A DNA stretch of 64,000 nucleotides from Cylindrodendrum hubeiense (taxonomy: Eukaryota > Ascomycota > Sordariomycetes > Hypocreales > Nectriaceae): positions 1 to 64,000 of the forward strand of contig JAANBB010000105.1 in assembly GCA_014621425.1 (NCBI GenBank), read 5' to 3'. A model generated the notes under the pieces. The model searched no databases and was not told the DNA's origin. It worked only from the letters and a program-made list of their open reading frames with translations. Position 1 is the stretch's first letter; every line of letters starts with the position of its first letter. Shown one piece after another: positions 45,818 through 56,929 of the stretch. The translations under genes were made by a program, and so were the position numbers.

Positions 45818-46630
45818 CTATGTGGCATGGGATTCTTTTGCTATTTGATGTTGCCAAAGACACATGCCGGTAATAGCAGCCATCAAAGTCCAGTGGTATC
45901 CTATCTCTTGAGTGGTTCCACTTCCCAGGTATTGGAATGTACCAGCCTCAGATCGGCCGACGCTTGAACCAGTTCCGAAAACGCCCACAACTTCTTCTTT
46001 CTCATTCACTAAGCCAGATCCGGAATGTCCTCGTGGGGTCTTTTCGACACCACCCCGCGGAGAAATCGGCTTGCTGTATGGAGGCGGTCGTTTGTGTTTC
46101 TGTCGATACGGTTCATGGCCAGGATATGGTGGTGGAACTGCTCTACTGAAGGTGGGCCCCAGCCGCACCAGCTTCCATCCCGAACTTAACATGCCGAGCC
46201 TCTTCATTTCGTCTCCGTCGCAGTGACGCCACTCGAAGGCCTCGTTTCTATAGCTATTGCCATGGCCTACCATCAAGGTGAAGCAGTACGTTTCCACTTT
46301 GCCCCTCTGATATCGCATTGTTGCTCGACATGCCATGATTCCCGCGCTCAGAACTTCAGGAAGATAAATAGTGAACTTTTTATGTTTCCTCTTGACGTAA
46401 ACCAACGGCGATTTTCTTAAGCTCACGCCAGAATGAAGGATCGTGCAACCTCTCCAACCTTGAGGCATGCTGACGGCGTATAAAGGTTGTGAGCCGGTGG
46501 CAAAGACGTACAGAACCGGCACGGGTCCAGATTTCGCGTAGGTTAGGTGAAAAATATGAGGGATTCCTTTACAAGCCACCTTTTCCGAGGTGTCAACCAA
46601 AGGTGGCAGTTTTGAGGATGAGGCCCCCAT
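45818..46630 (-). CDS. Hypothetical protein, probable N-myristoylation signal
   Basis: A single exon encodes 270 aa. The ATG at 46630 gives MGASSSKLPPLVDTSEK: Gly2, Ser6 and Lys7 fit the N-myristoylation consensus well, so membrane attachment is likely. The first 140 residues look like an ordered all-beta domain (GSQPLYAVSMPQGWRGCTIL, TIYLPEVL, NEAFEWRHCDGDEMKRL and GWKLVRLG), in the style of conserved mould proteins of unknown function. The second half is proline-rich and basic (PYRQKHKRPPPYSKPISPRG), then Gly-rich, with a final segment HWTLMAAITGMCLWQHQIAK. The open frame extends 125 codons further upstream to 47005, but the myristoylation motif and the family-like N-terminus favour 46630. 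No function can be assigned. Confidence 0.75.
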   Translation of the reverse strand: MGASSSKLPPLVDTSEKVACKGIPHIFHLTYAKSGPVPVLYVFATGSQPLYAVSMPQGWRGCTILHSGVSLRKSPLVYVKRKHKKFTIYLPEVLSAGIMACRATMRYQRGKVETYCFTLMVGHGNSYRNEAFEWRHCDGDEMKRLGMLSSGWKLVRLGPTFSRAVPPPYPGHEPYRQKHKRPPPYSKPISPRGGVEKTPRGHSGSGLVNEKEEVVGVFGTGSSVGRSEAGTFQYLGSGTTQEIGYHWTLMAAITGMCLWQHQIAKESHAT

Positions 46631-47452
46631 GGTGAGTGTATCGGTCAAAGTACCACACCTGGGGATGAGAAGACGCCTTCCGCCAACAGTCGTCTTGTTT
46701 GGCAGCGACGAAGAGGTGGACGCGCGGCCGAGGCCTGTGGCCGTTGCAGAGGATTCGAAGCGGACACCTGAAGCGGGGCGTGCGGTACTTGCAGTTCGTC
46801 GTGAAACGCAGGCGGTGAGGGCTTCGTTATGTACGATGATTGAGGGGCACGTCAACAAGGCACCAGCTGGACTCTGTAGGCTTCCACCGCTCTGAAAATC
46901 GATCAAGCAGCTGATTTGATGAGAGAGCAGAAATGAGAGAGCAGAAATGAGACGGTAGAATTGTCCATCGTGACGGTGAACGTAAGCGTCTTGGCTCGGG
47001 TCCATGACGCGTTCCCGCCAAGCAAATCCGCAGGCTTAGTCACCATTTGTTCCGCTACCCAAATTGGGATGAAAACCTGAAGTACGGCGGCCCAAGCACC
47101 AAGCACCATCCAGTTTGAGGTCACGGCCAGTAGCCCATTTCTGACTAGGAGTCTCCAGACCCCGGAACGACAATCGGTTGCCTGGAATTTGATCCACTAT
47201 GTACCCGAATGTTCACATAGAGTATAGCTACCTAGTTGATAATTCCTGGATTAAACCCAGTTCGACATGTGACTCCGTTGGCCTGGCATTCCTCTCCTCC
47301 TACGGCATGCTGACGGCTCACCGATCATAGGGAATTATTCAGAGATGGCAAAGTCCGCTAACTCTCCTAATTATCTTTTTACCACACCTCTCAATACCAT
47401 TTACCCATTCCTACCAGCAGCAGGCCAAGATGTCTGACCTTCCAATGATTAA
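46631..47452. other. Intergenic, with an open extension and a small tandem repeat
   Basis: The minus frame stays open from 46630 to 47005, which could be 5' leader or an alternative N-terminus. It includes a 14-base tandem repeat (46920-46947). Nothing else is recognised. Confidence 0.5.
46920..46947. repeat. Two perfect 14-base tandem units
   Basis: TGAGAGAGCAGAAA occurs twice in direct tandem. Confidence 0.9.
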
Positions 47453-48246
47453 CTATTGACCCTGCTTCGACCTACTCAAAATTTCTGTTATCGCTTCATC
47501 AACCCCACCCACAATAATTGTCGGCTCCGTGTCAGTTAGACCTCCCAGGGCATCAATCCATCCAGTGCACGCCCTGTCAATCCAAGCTGACTGAGCTCCG
47601 GCCGACCTTGCACCAAGCGCATCGAACGGGTTGGCGCTTACAACCCAGACTTGAGTCAACCCAACACCTGACTCCTCCGCTAGGTGATGGTACGCCTTAG
47701 GGTCTGGCTTGAACCTCCTAACCGGTTCTACTGTAATGAGTCTGCCAGGTTGAGAGAAGTAGCTCATCTTGGACAGCACCGATGACGTCCGCACTGATGC
47801 CGTGACCATGTCATCGGTCCCGTTGGAAAATATGTAGGCATCTAATGAAGGTTCATTCGCCACCAAGTCCATTGCTGCCTCGATCTCAGGGAACGACTTT
47901 AAATTGTTATACGCGTTCATCAGCCGCTCTGTATCGGTGCTGGACAGGGTGAGTCCCTTCTCAGCGACGGCATGCTGTAGTGCGGCGCGAGTGATTTGGG
48001 AGAATGGTAGATATGTTGCTACTCTCAACTTAGGGTCCACTTGTTATGGTAAGATGAAAACAATGCGCATGAATTCTTACCCATGCTATTAGCTCGCCAT
48101 GTATATTCCAGCTGATACCTGCGCCATTGCGCTGCCAAGTCTGTGGCCAAATCGTCACCGAACAGCTCACCAAGTTGCTTAGCGATTGATTCGGTCGACA
48201 GCAGTGTTCCATACAAGTCGAACCCTATAACAGTTTTGCCTGTCAT
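47453..48246 (-). CDS. Haloacid dehalogenase type II-like hydrolase, two exons
   Basis: This HAD-superfamily enzyme resembles (S)-2-haloacid dehalogenases, which displace halide from 2-haloalkanoates using an aspartate nucleophile. The exons are 48246-48081 and 48039-47453, giving 250 aa, a normal length. Motif I is IGFDLYGTLLS (Asp10 nucleophile); the helical cap includes RRYQLEYTWRANSM. Motif II is YIFSNGTDD, motif III with the lysine is EPVRRFKPDPKAYHHLAE, and the final block is WVVSANPFDALGARSAGAQS. All catalytic positions seem present. An ATG at 48309 would add 21 residues without family support. Fungal homologues may act on other substrates such as phosphate esters or fluoroacetate-type compounds, so dehalogenation is inferred from family. 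Confidence 0.91.
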
Positions 48247-49181
48247 CCTGATTGATTCTAGGTGAGTGTAGTCATCAGCACGTTGTCTGCAAGAAATAAG
48301 GGATATCATAAGGTGGCCCCTCTTGGGATATCTGCTTTGTATGTTTTCTCAAATGCGGGGAACCTGCATAACCTCGGAACGAGGCTGACTTCTATACACA
48401 GTACCCGGCCGGTACTTCAGATCAATGATGACAAGTTATAAAAATAAATTAGTAACCAGCGCTAGAGTTGGACAAATGGATGAGGCGACATAATTAAAAG
48501 CTTGGAGGCAACAAGCAACAGAAAGCAAGGCTCACAACGAGGCTTCTCGACCTGGTCTTATGGGGCTATGTGATCTCCAAAGTAGGCCCGCTCGCTCAGC
48601 CTAAATGGCGGTTTCCTCGGCGCGACCCTGATACTAGCTCAGCTTAAAGCGGCAACATAGCAGATTTAAAAAGGTAATGAGTTTTGCTGTGCCTTAGTTT
48701 CGGTTTCGATTTATGCAGCATTCCCGTGGCTTCATCTGGCATTTTGAGCCCTCGAAAAACGATGGTCTTACGTAACTTGCCATGGCATCTTATTCCGAAG
48801 GCGGTATAGGAGAATTATATGTATAATAATCTGTTAAAATTGTTGCTCCAGCATAAAATGAAGCGCAACATAGCGTGCTGGGCTATGTATTATCTTTATG
48901 CAGTAATCTGCTATCCACTCCATAACTGGAGTTGGAGATGGTATCACCATAGTCGTAAACCCGACATCATAAGCCAATGGCTGCAGTCATTATGATCCTA
49001 ATACACAACATCATACTAATCCAATCTAGCAATTAAACTAGGAATAAAGTGATAATTGTAATGAAAGGATTTGATCCAAAACCACTCTGAGGTCGGCTCA
49101 AAGCTATGAATAAAAATGAGTGAGCCTCTCGCCTACTCATAAAGAGGACAAGGAATCTCCGAATCATTGCCCTCCTCGCCA
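48247..49181. other. Intergenic, AT-rich, no supported gene
   Basis: No long frame is present. This is upstream of the dehalogenase-like gene and downstream of the unknown gene at 49182. Confidence 0.55.
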
Positions 49182-50698
49182 TCAATGCCACATTTTCCAC
49201 ATCGGATTATGCTTCCCGGAATAGTCAACCCATTCACTCGGTATTTGACGTAGCTTATCCGACACTTTGAATCCTCGAAACTCGATGTTCTTGTCAATGT
49301 AGGGAAAGAAGTAGGCCAAGCCTTCGAACTTCCCGCAGCGGTTGGTTAGGAAATCAAGATGACCAGATTCGATATCTCTTAAACGCTGGCCGTCACCAGT
49401 TTCTCGACCCTGGAGTCTGTAATAAACCCGACGAGAGAGAGACGGCACCAATCTGCTGTTTTTTGTCTCATGGCCGGCATCCCGGCTTCGCTTATCCATA
49501 GAGACCTGCAGGCGACGCCTTTTTCTCTTGTTATTCCCATCATGTCCACAGTCTTCCCCAGGCCCGACGATGACGTCCAACTTCTCTTTAGAGAGGCCGA
49601 GGAGCATGGTACCCTCGATAATTCCAAAGTGAAAATCTGCAGTAAGGGTTCCATCTCGGTTATCGCGAATATCCAAAGTGAAGTTCTTCTCACAGCTTTC
49701 TCGCCAACCATTTCTAACTGCATCGCATTGCACGATGTATGACCCTTGACACTGATGGAGCTCGAACAACGGAACTATCGCTTGTTCATCAGTGCTCTCC
49801 TTTCTGTTCTGGCGTACGGGGCCCTGGCTCGACCGCTTCATGTGTTGCCGGTGGCTCTCCATGGCATTCTCCCACTGGTCATCTTGTCGTCTCTTGCGGG
49901 TCTTGTCGGCCTCGTCTCCGATGCCCCTTGCCAAACTCCAAACTGCACCCCAATCCCATCCAATGCACAAAGTTCTACCTGTACCATTCCCTCCGCTTAT
50001 GGTGTGTAGTCCAGCAACTCGTGTCGCAATGATATGGATACAGTGTCTGTCGTTTAAACCGTACAATGCCAGCGGTTCTGTCGTTTTCCCCCTGTCAGGC
50101 TGCCCATCAGTCAAGAAGTAAAAGTCCATGAACCGATCAGCGTCCAGGCTTGCTCTTTGACCTGCCGTTGTGCATTTGGCGAATTCCTCCTCGTTTTTCT
50201 GTTTTTTATTTGCCTCATAAGCATGAACATCGCTTTCCCATGCGTGTTGTAGAGGTTCGTAATCGCGTCGCATCGACTCTTCCAGGCGAATCACAGATTC
50301 GGGGACCCGGTCACACTAGATAGTAGGATCTCAGGATAAGATTATCTGCTTACATGCAGCGGCCACGCAAAGTGATATCATATTTGGTTACTAACCTTGC
50401 CTTGGCGAACCGCGTCCTCGAGCAGGTCCCGGTGCTTCGATACTGTAGCAGACGAAGCAACCTTTATTCCATAATGTCTTAACTGTGCAGCAAAGAAGGT
50501 TTTTTTGAACAGGATTTTGGCTGATTCCTGTGCCTCTTTTATGTCTGGTTTGAGCAGAAGGATCTCAGGGTGGAACAGCTGTTTCAGGCGCAAGCTCTCA
50601 AATCTGTCAATGTTTGAGGCACTGAAGCGCCCTTGTCTCAATTCAAAGCCTTCCTGCTTGAGAACCGGCGGCTCAGGACGACTGCCAGTTTCTTTCAT
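49182..50698 (-). CDS. Uncharacterised basic protein, two exons
   Basis: The exons are 50698-50396 and 50315-49182, giving 478 aa. The second exon alone starts with a GTG, so the upstream exon with ATG (MKETGSRPEP) is needed. The N-terminal 100 residues look helical (ASNIDRFESLRLKQLFHPEI, KEAQESAKILFKKTFFAAQL, HRDLLEDAVRQGK). The middle is rich in charged residues, with basic clusters (KTRKRRQDDQ, NNKRKRRRLQ) that resemble nuclear localisation signals. Two ordered segments are seen: FELHQCQGSYIVQCDAVRNG and TADFHFGIIEGTMLLGLSKE. The end is WVDYSGKHNPMWKMWH, a Trp-rich C-terminus. I do not recognise the family; the pattern is of a fungal lineage-specific nuclear protein. No neighbour suggests a role. 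Confidence 0.75.
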
Positions 50699-51635
50699 AT
50701 TGCAATCGCTCGCGTTGTGTGATACTTGAGATTACCTGCAGAATCCTTGAAAAGGTTGGTCTCATCAATTATCTGGCGGACGGACATACCCCTTTTCATT
50801 TACTCTCCCCTGTCAGGCAGGCGAGAGTCAGCTATCGCTCTACAGATAAGCGACTCGGCAGGAAATCACTAGGCACTAAAAAAGGGAGCCTGGCTCATCT
50901 TTGCCTACTCCGTACTGTTGTGTTTAATGATAAGATGGAATGCGTTGAAGATATGAAAGACGTGGTTAATTGCAGGACTGCCCAGAGGCCGTAAGGACCG
51001 CAATGATGGAGAGATCGAGAGAGACCAGATGTAATCTGCTCGAATTTGCGGACAGATCATAGAGATCATTATGATGTAGGAGGCTTTGGAACTAAAGTTG
51101 GAAAAAGCAAATACAGGCCAAAGGGTACTGCTATGATGAAGGGGATGACTTCCTATGACGACATCGTCATCTCGGTAAGAGAATGGGTATGATTGTTGAG
51201 GATGGGAGGAAATCGGGTCACGTGAGGCAGTGGCACAGCACCACTGCCACTCACACTGTATCTACACACTGTTTCACACCACAGTTAGCGAGGGCAGCTT
51301 GGGCTCTCTCAATTAATTCAACATATTTAACTTCGTCACCTTTACGGTCCTTTTGACCTCTATTTTCTGCCCCTTTGGGCCCTACAATTCACTATGATAG
51401 TCTAGGGTAGGTAGCTTTCGCCGAGACCCACCCTTTCAAGAAAATCAACCACACAGCTCAATCCCGCTTTAAAGAACCAACATATGAACTATATTAATAT
51501 TTAAGATTCAAGTACTTCTAGATCTCTTATAATTAGTTGAATAGAGTAGAGGGAATACAAGCCGCCAACGTGGTAGGTTGGGCTCGGTACTATAGCTGAA
51601 TTTTAGTGCGGGGTCTGGCGAGGCTGGCCGTCAGC

Positions 51636-51665
51636 ATTTGAAAATAGCAAAGAGAATTTTCAAAT
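51636..51665. repeat. Perfect 10-base inverted repeat
   Basis: Arms ATTTGAAAAT (51636-51645) and ATTTTCAAAT (51656-51665) are exact reverse complements around a 10-base loop and could form a hairpin. The arms are AT-rich, so chance is possible. Confidence 0.8.
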
Positions 51666-51910
51666 ACTAATAGCCAGCTCAGCACAATTTCCATTATTAA
51701 ATATAATGAATTCTTCTGGAATTAACCTCACACACACCTTTATAAACCTGAAAACCCCCTATCTAAAGGCTAAGATTAGTACAGAATCTACCAATCTAAA
51801 ATACACAAAAAGAGTAAAATAGAACAACCATCCAGGATCACTGGAGGAATAGCAAAATGAACCTTCTCTATTACTATATAATTGAGTATGTAAAGAAAGA
51901 TGCCCCTCAC

Positions 51911-52081
51911 GATTTCCAGAGATTTCCCTGGGTATTATACTCAGGAAACCCCTAGGATATCTAAGGGAAATCCTCCGTTAATCCTCGGAGAGGCTTGGGA
52001 AATCAGACTAGCTTTTCCAAGGAAATCCCGCGGAAGTCCAGGAGCCGTCCGGAGCACGCCTCAGGGTTTCCGAGGATTTCC
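51911..52081. repeat. Cluster of GGAAATC/GATTTCC heptamers on both strands
   Basis: Six copies of GATTTCC or its complement GGAAATC lie within about 170 bases (near 51911, 51921, 51966, 51998, 52021 and 52074), mostly next to runs of C or G, plus looser relatives (GGAAACC, GGTTTCC). This could be a short repeat family or a binding-site array. Confidence 0.6.
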
Positions 52082-54195
52082 GGTTGGTTTCTTTTTCCAA
52101 TCCTTGGTAATATCCCTGGGCAATTAAAGTTGTTTCCTCTGGGCTGGCCTAGACCGCTATAATACAGTGGGATACCCCACTGAGGATGACGCTGGTGCCC
52201 TACTGCCACACCGGGTTCTGTAATAAAGATGCCCGTCGCATCTGTGTTTGCCAAGCTGTTATGTTGGATTATCAGAAACGCTAACAGAGATTCAAGAAAC
52301 TTTAATAAGTCTGCCCAGAACAATCAGCCCTTAAGGGGCTTCCAGACAAACTAAGTCTTAGGGAAGATCATCCAGAGTTAATTTCAGTAATGAGGAATAA
52401 TGAGATATCTTATTGTTCTGGCTTACTGCTCCTAGCTGAGTTATAGACACAATCAACACCTGGGCAAATCCGCAAGATATTTGGACTAGTAACCTAGTCA
52501 TGAGGTTTCTTGGTATTCAGGCTAGGAAGGTAGTACAGAAAGTTATCGAATTGATGAATACGCTATGCATCTAGTCTATAACTGATCCGAGCTCACATAT
52601 AACATATTAACCTTGAAAGCCCGTTTGTAGCTCGACTCTGAAACGCACAAAATAGTAAGCCTTTAACTTATTAACAATAACAATGTTATTATCTCCTTTA
52701 TATTCCTCCGCCTGGGTCAGCATGCTAGGTGGCATTGGCAAGGAAACTGTTGTAATAATGCCCATTGTTCATTTCTTAAAGGTTATAGTACGAACAGCTG
52801 GACCAGATAAAGCTTCTTAGATATAAAGCGAATGTCCTGTTGCAGCAAGTTGAAATAGTAGAATGATTTTATCATAAGACGAGCCCATAATCGGGTACTG
52901 TTTTGCTTCTAATATATCTGAAGTTTTCATCTTAGCCGAGGGGCGTATAGAGTTGGGTTAATCACTCTTAGTGTTTGCGAGGTGTAGGGGGCATACACAC
53001 ACACGCACAAGACGGTTAAGCAGTCTAATACCTCCAGCATAATAAGAAACCAAAGCTCTGGGCTTTTTTTCCATAGCGGATCAGAATTTGGGGATTGATC
53101 AGGGCATCCCAGCACACAGGAGGCAATATTATACGATTCAGCAGGGAATAGGGTGGGGTCACTGTATCTTCAGCCCGCAGCGGTTAGGAACTGGGCAGAT
53201 AACTGACGCTGTAACACCCTGCTAGGAGATATGCAGGTTACAGGTTCTCGAATGACCGAACGGCATACAGCAGCCAACCGCCTGTTGGTGATATATCATA
53301 CTGACCAGGGCCCCCTTGCTCATATTAAGTAGACTTCGCACGTATTTCCATTAAAAAAAAACCCAGCACATAGAACGAAAGTATTAAGTATGCTTGCTTC
53401 TCCTAATCCGGGAGCGTCGCCGGATTAAGATCAAACTTGCGATTCGTCTTTGTGCAGTATACATCTGTGTGCTCAGGAGTGCTGGGGAATACCTGAGACG
53501 ACGCTGAACCCACTAAAAATCAGAGCAGGTGGGAATACAGTAAGTGGTCTTGACTGAGACGGAGTAACGGCTGACTGTAAATGCAGCACCGTGGCGCAGG
53601 TAATTTGTCACCGGAACTTCATACACAGTCCATGCGAAGTCTGCACTAACAATGCAGGCGATAATCATCAAATCTCCGGATGTTACCGGGTGCTAACTGT
53701 TTGTTAGGAAGGACGCGTCTGCAGGCGTTAGGTTCTTTTGATTCATTGAGGGTTATTAGCGAGCTACCCCACTTGTTGTGGTCTTACCAGTTCGGACTTT
53801 AGCCAATAGCGCGGCGAATACACAATGCAAAGTAACTGCCGGGTGGGCTCCTTGGCCCGGCCGGGGTGGAATCCGACCAGGTCTCATGAGGTTACGGAGT
53901 CGACAATACTGGCCCCAATATAGCAAGGGGGCTTATACCCGGCTTGAAACTGGGGCGACCATGTTAGTAATCCCCATTGATGTGTTGGCTCGTTGTCTGC
54001 ACCTATTACGATGCTCCATGATCGGCTCTTTCGCAGCCAATCTACTGCGCAACTTTTTCTTTACTTCATTTTGCCAACTGTCCTTATCTGTTCTGTTACA
54101 ATCTGTGCCTGAGTAGCCCCGATCTGGAGAACGATCAACAAGATGCCGTATTTCATTGATGGCGATGACTGCATGGTACGCTACCAAATGGAAGA

Positions 54196-55237
54196 ATGCG
54201 CCTCTGTGCTCACCATTGCCAGATATCCGAATGGATTCTGCTAGCCGCCGCCTACGTTTTCGTCATCCTGCGCGTTTACACTCGTCTCTTCCGCTTGCGC
54301 CAGAAAATAGATTGGTCTGACTGGTTGCTCATCGTCTCTGCCATCGATGCCCTCGGCCTGATTATTTGTGATACCTTGACCTACCAGATGGGCGTCCTTG
54401 ATGCGTGGGAGCCATCTGTCCGGCTCTCCAAGGTATTAACTTCATCCCCTGCAAGAGTAAATAATCATTCATGGGAAGAATCTAATTCTGGAAGATCTCT
54501 TTCGCCTCCAACTACTTCTATGATGTCGGCATGGTTTTCCCTAAGTTAAGCATGCTGGCTTTCTACTGGGGCTACTTCCTCCCTGATATTAGCCTGGGCA
54601 TGCGAAGGCTGCTCTACGGCATCACTGCCTTTGTCTGTGCATCCTACACAGCCATTCTCTGGGATGATACCTTCTTCTGTGGTGGAGATGTTTCTGTGCA
54701 GTGGTCGCAGGAGGAGGGTGCTTGCAGTGTCTTTTATGCGTCTGCGCCTTTCATCCTTAATTTCACACTGAATTTAGCCTGCTATCTCGCTGGTAAGGCT
54801 ACTCTTGGGATAAAAACGTACCTCCAGGCTTGAGCTGACAAGTTCGTCGCTAGTTTACGCCCTTCCACTTATCCTATTGATCCAGGGCGTTCTGAGACCT
54901 TCTAAGGGCCTCATCCTCACCTTTTCCCTCGGTACCCTGACCATATTTAGCACTGTCGTTCGATTTGCGTCTCTCAAAATTGGCACGGGACAAGAAAACC
55001 TTGTTTGTGAGTCGAGCGCTTTTTTCATGTGTCATTAGCAGGAAGCTCGCCTAAGTGGAACTGGTAACTGACTGTAGTGTGATAGACCCTCTTAGTATGG
55101 TCGAGATAACACTTGCCCTTACTGTTGTTGCTCTTCCTGGGCTGAAGCCTCTTCTTCACCGCTCCCCTCTTAATCCTCCGACTCCCGAGAGAGTAGAGGT
55201 TGGTAATGACTTCGTTAATGTATATGGAGTGAAGTGA
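54196..55237 (+). CDS. Second fungal rhodopsin-domain membrane protein, four exons
   Basis: The exons are 54196-54432, 54495-54792, 54854-55006 and 55086-55237, giving 279 aa. Membrane helices are ISEWILLAAAYVFVILRVYT, WLLIVSAIDALGLIICDTLT, VGMVFPKLSMLAFYWGYFLP, LLYGITAFVCASYTAILWDD, APFILNFTLNLACYLAG, YALPLILLIQGVLRP, and MVEITLALTVVALPGLKPLL near the end. The helix pattern and the loop EEGACSVFY fit the fungal rhodopsin-domain family. It is distinct from the gene at 3477 and shorter, with a short C-terminal tail. The start is the ATG at 54196; an ATG at 54144 opens another frame that soon stops. The last junction (acceptor GATAG at 55085) was chosen because it keeps VYPLSMVEITL in frame. 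No function is known. Confidence 0.8.
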
Positions 55238-55468
55238 GTGTCTTTATTAAAAAATGTTTAAATATATCAATGAATGAATATTTAAAAATCCTGTCTCATT
55301 ACACTGCGAAACGTCTGGTATTCTAAGTAGATCAGGCTGCGAGTTTATTTGAAATCTGTTTATCATGAGATTGAATGACATTGCTTGAGACCTTGGCTTC
55401 TGTCGTAATGGTAGTTGTGGATTCAACATAATTCTTGTTCACTGCAATCTATGTTAGACTGGTCGAGC

Positions 55469-56929
55469 TCATCTTCGCTCACTTGAGACTTGCAACTTAC
55501 TGGGGGCACGGTGATATTGGTCAACCCAAGTGACGTTAGTATTTGTAAACAGCGCAACCTTTTGAACAAAGTTGGGGTCTCTCAGGAATTCCCGTGCGAC
55601 GTGGACAATATCAGACTTTCCATTGCTCAAAATCTGTTCGAGGTCAACGATTAGCGCGCTCACAAAAGGTCGGGAACTATCATAAGATCACACACATCAT
55701 CGACAGTATTGCCATCTCGAATCCAGCCAACAGCACCGACAAAAAGGTTGGGGATATTGAGATCCTTGACGGCTTTCGCGAAAGGAACTTGGTATTGCTG
55801 GCCAAGTCGGACCTGTTGTCGCCGGTCGGCACCACCGCTCGACACATCTAACAGGTCTACACCCTCTGCAGCAAGGATTGGGGCATATCGAAGGGTATCC
55901 TCCAGATCCCAACCCTCCCCATGGGGTAGCCAATCTACTGCAGAGATCTTCCAGAAAAGAGGCATGTCCTTGGGGATATTGCGTCTGATGGCGCGGACGA
56001 CTTCCACACCAATTAGCGTGCGGTTTTCGAAGCTTCCCCCCCAACGGTCTGTTCGCTTATTGGTCTACTCCGCAAGATAAAGATTAGCCTCAAGAAACCC
56101 CTATCCTCAGAGATATTTGGTAGTGCTTACCGCAGGTGAGGCAAAGGAATGGAGGAGATATCCATGTGCCCCATGGACGGCAATCGTATCGACCCCGGCT
56201 TCAACGGCTCTGCGAGCTGCTTGGCCGTAAGCCTCAATTGTTTCTAGAATATCTTCCTCAGTCATCTCAGTTGGAATGGCATAATTTTCATTCCACGGCT
56301 CCGCAGTAGGACCCTGGACGTCCTGGGTGCAGCCGCCAAACTCGTCAGGGACCAGCTGCAAACCCAGCCAAGGTGGACATACACCACTCTTGCGGCCAGC
56401 GTGCTGGAGCTGAATAGCGACCTTTTGCGACTGCGAGTGGATCAGGTCAACAATTCTCTTCAGGGGCGCGATGTGGTCGTCGGACCAGAGACCAGCATCC
56501 TGTGGTGTGTTCAGACCCTAGAAAAGCGATGCAATTCGTTAGTAATTCCATCTGGCTTCATTTGGGAACACAACAAGATATGTGGTGGTAAATTAATCAT
56601 ACCCTCGCGATGACTGCAGTCGCTTCTAAGGTGATGAGGGCGCTCCCTCGCATGGCCCATTGTCCGTAGTGTGCTACATGGAAGTCGCTAAACATGCCAT
56701 CTTTACAGCTATACATGCACATGGGGGCAACCCAGATCCGGTTTTGGAACGTCTTGCCACGTATCGTGATGGGTCGGAAGGCAACATTTACTGTTTCTTC
56801 GGTAACACCATCTTCGGGCTTGAGAATGGCGGTGCCCACCGGAACTCGCTGCTTTGGCGTGAAGAAGGGTAGGTCAGGTACGACTTCACTACGGAAGTCT
56901 GAGTACTGAGACTGCTGAATGGAACCCAT
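55469..56929 (-). CDS. Old Yellow Enzyme-type NADH:flavin oxidoreductase, four exons
   Basis: This is an FMN-dependent ene-reductase of the OYE family (YqjM-like class), which reduces activated C=C bonds with NAD(P)H. The exons in coding order are 56929-56603, 56517-56131, 56064-55696 and 55633-55469, giving 415 aa. The first exon holds RPITIRGKTFQNRIWVAPMC and FHVAHYGQWAMRGSALITLE. The second has the substrate-binding VAIQLQHAGRKSG and AARRAVEAGVDTIAVHGAHG with YLLHSFASPATNKRTDRWGG across the splice. Then come FENRTLIGVEVVRAIRR and the C-terminal FMN phosphate region DILSNGKSDIVHVAREFLRD. The His of HAGRKSG and the final DQYHRAP agree with the family. It is divergent from the PxpA gene across 644 bases, so the two may share a promoter. 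The physiological substrate is not known. Confidence 0.92.

Larger units (their letters stand above)
50699..54195. other. 3.5-kb gene-free, repeat-bearing stretch
   Basis: This is the largest gap in the window. Long AT-rich parts (about 51300-51900 and 52380-52900) have no frame over about 110 codons and no transposase or reverse-transcriptase motif was recognised. It carries an inverted repeat (51636-51665) and a cluster of GGAAATC/GATTTCC (51911-52081), listed separately, and a CA run at about 52990-53010. A decayed mobile element is possible but unproven. Confidence 0.5.

Noticed and set aside
46631..47005. 125-residue N-terminal extension of the myristoylated protein
   Set aside because: It is low-complexity, contains a tandem repeat and would remove the strong MGASSSK N-terminus.
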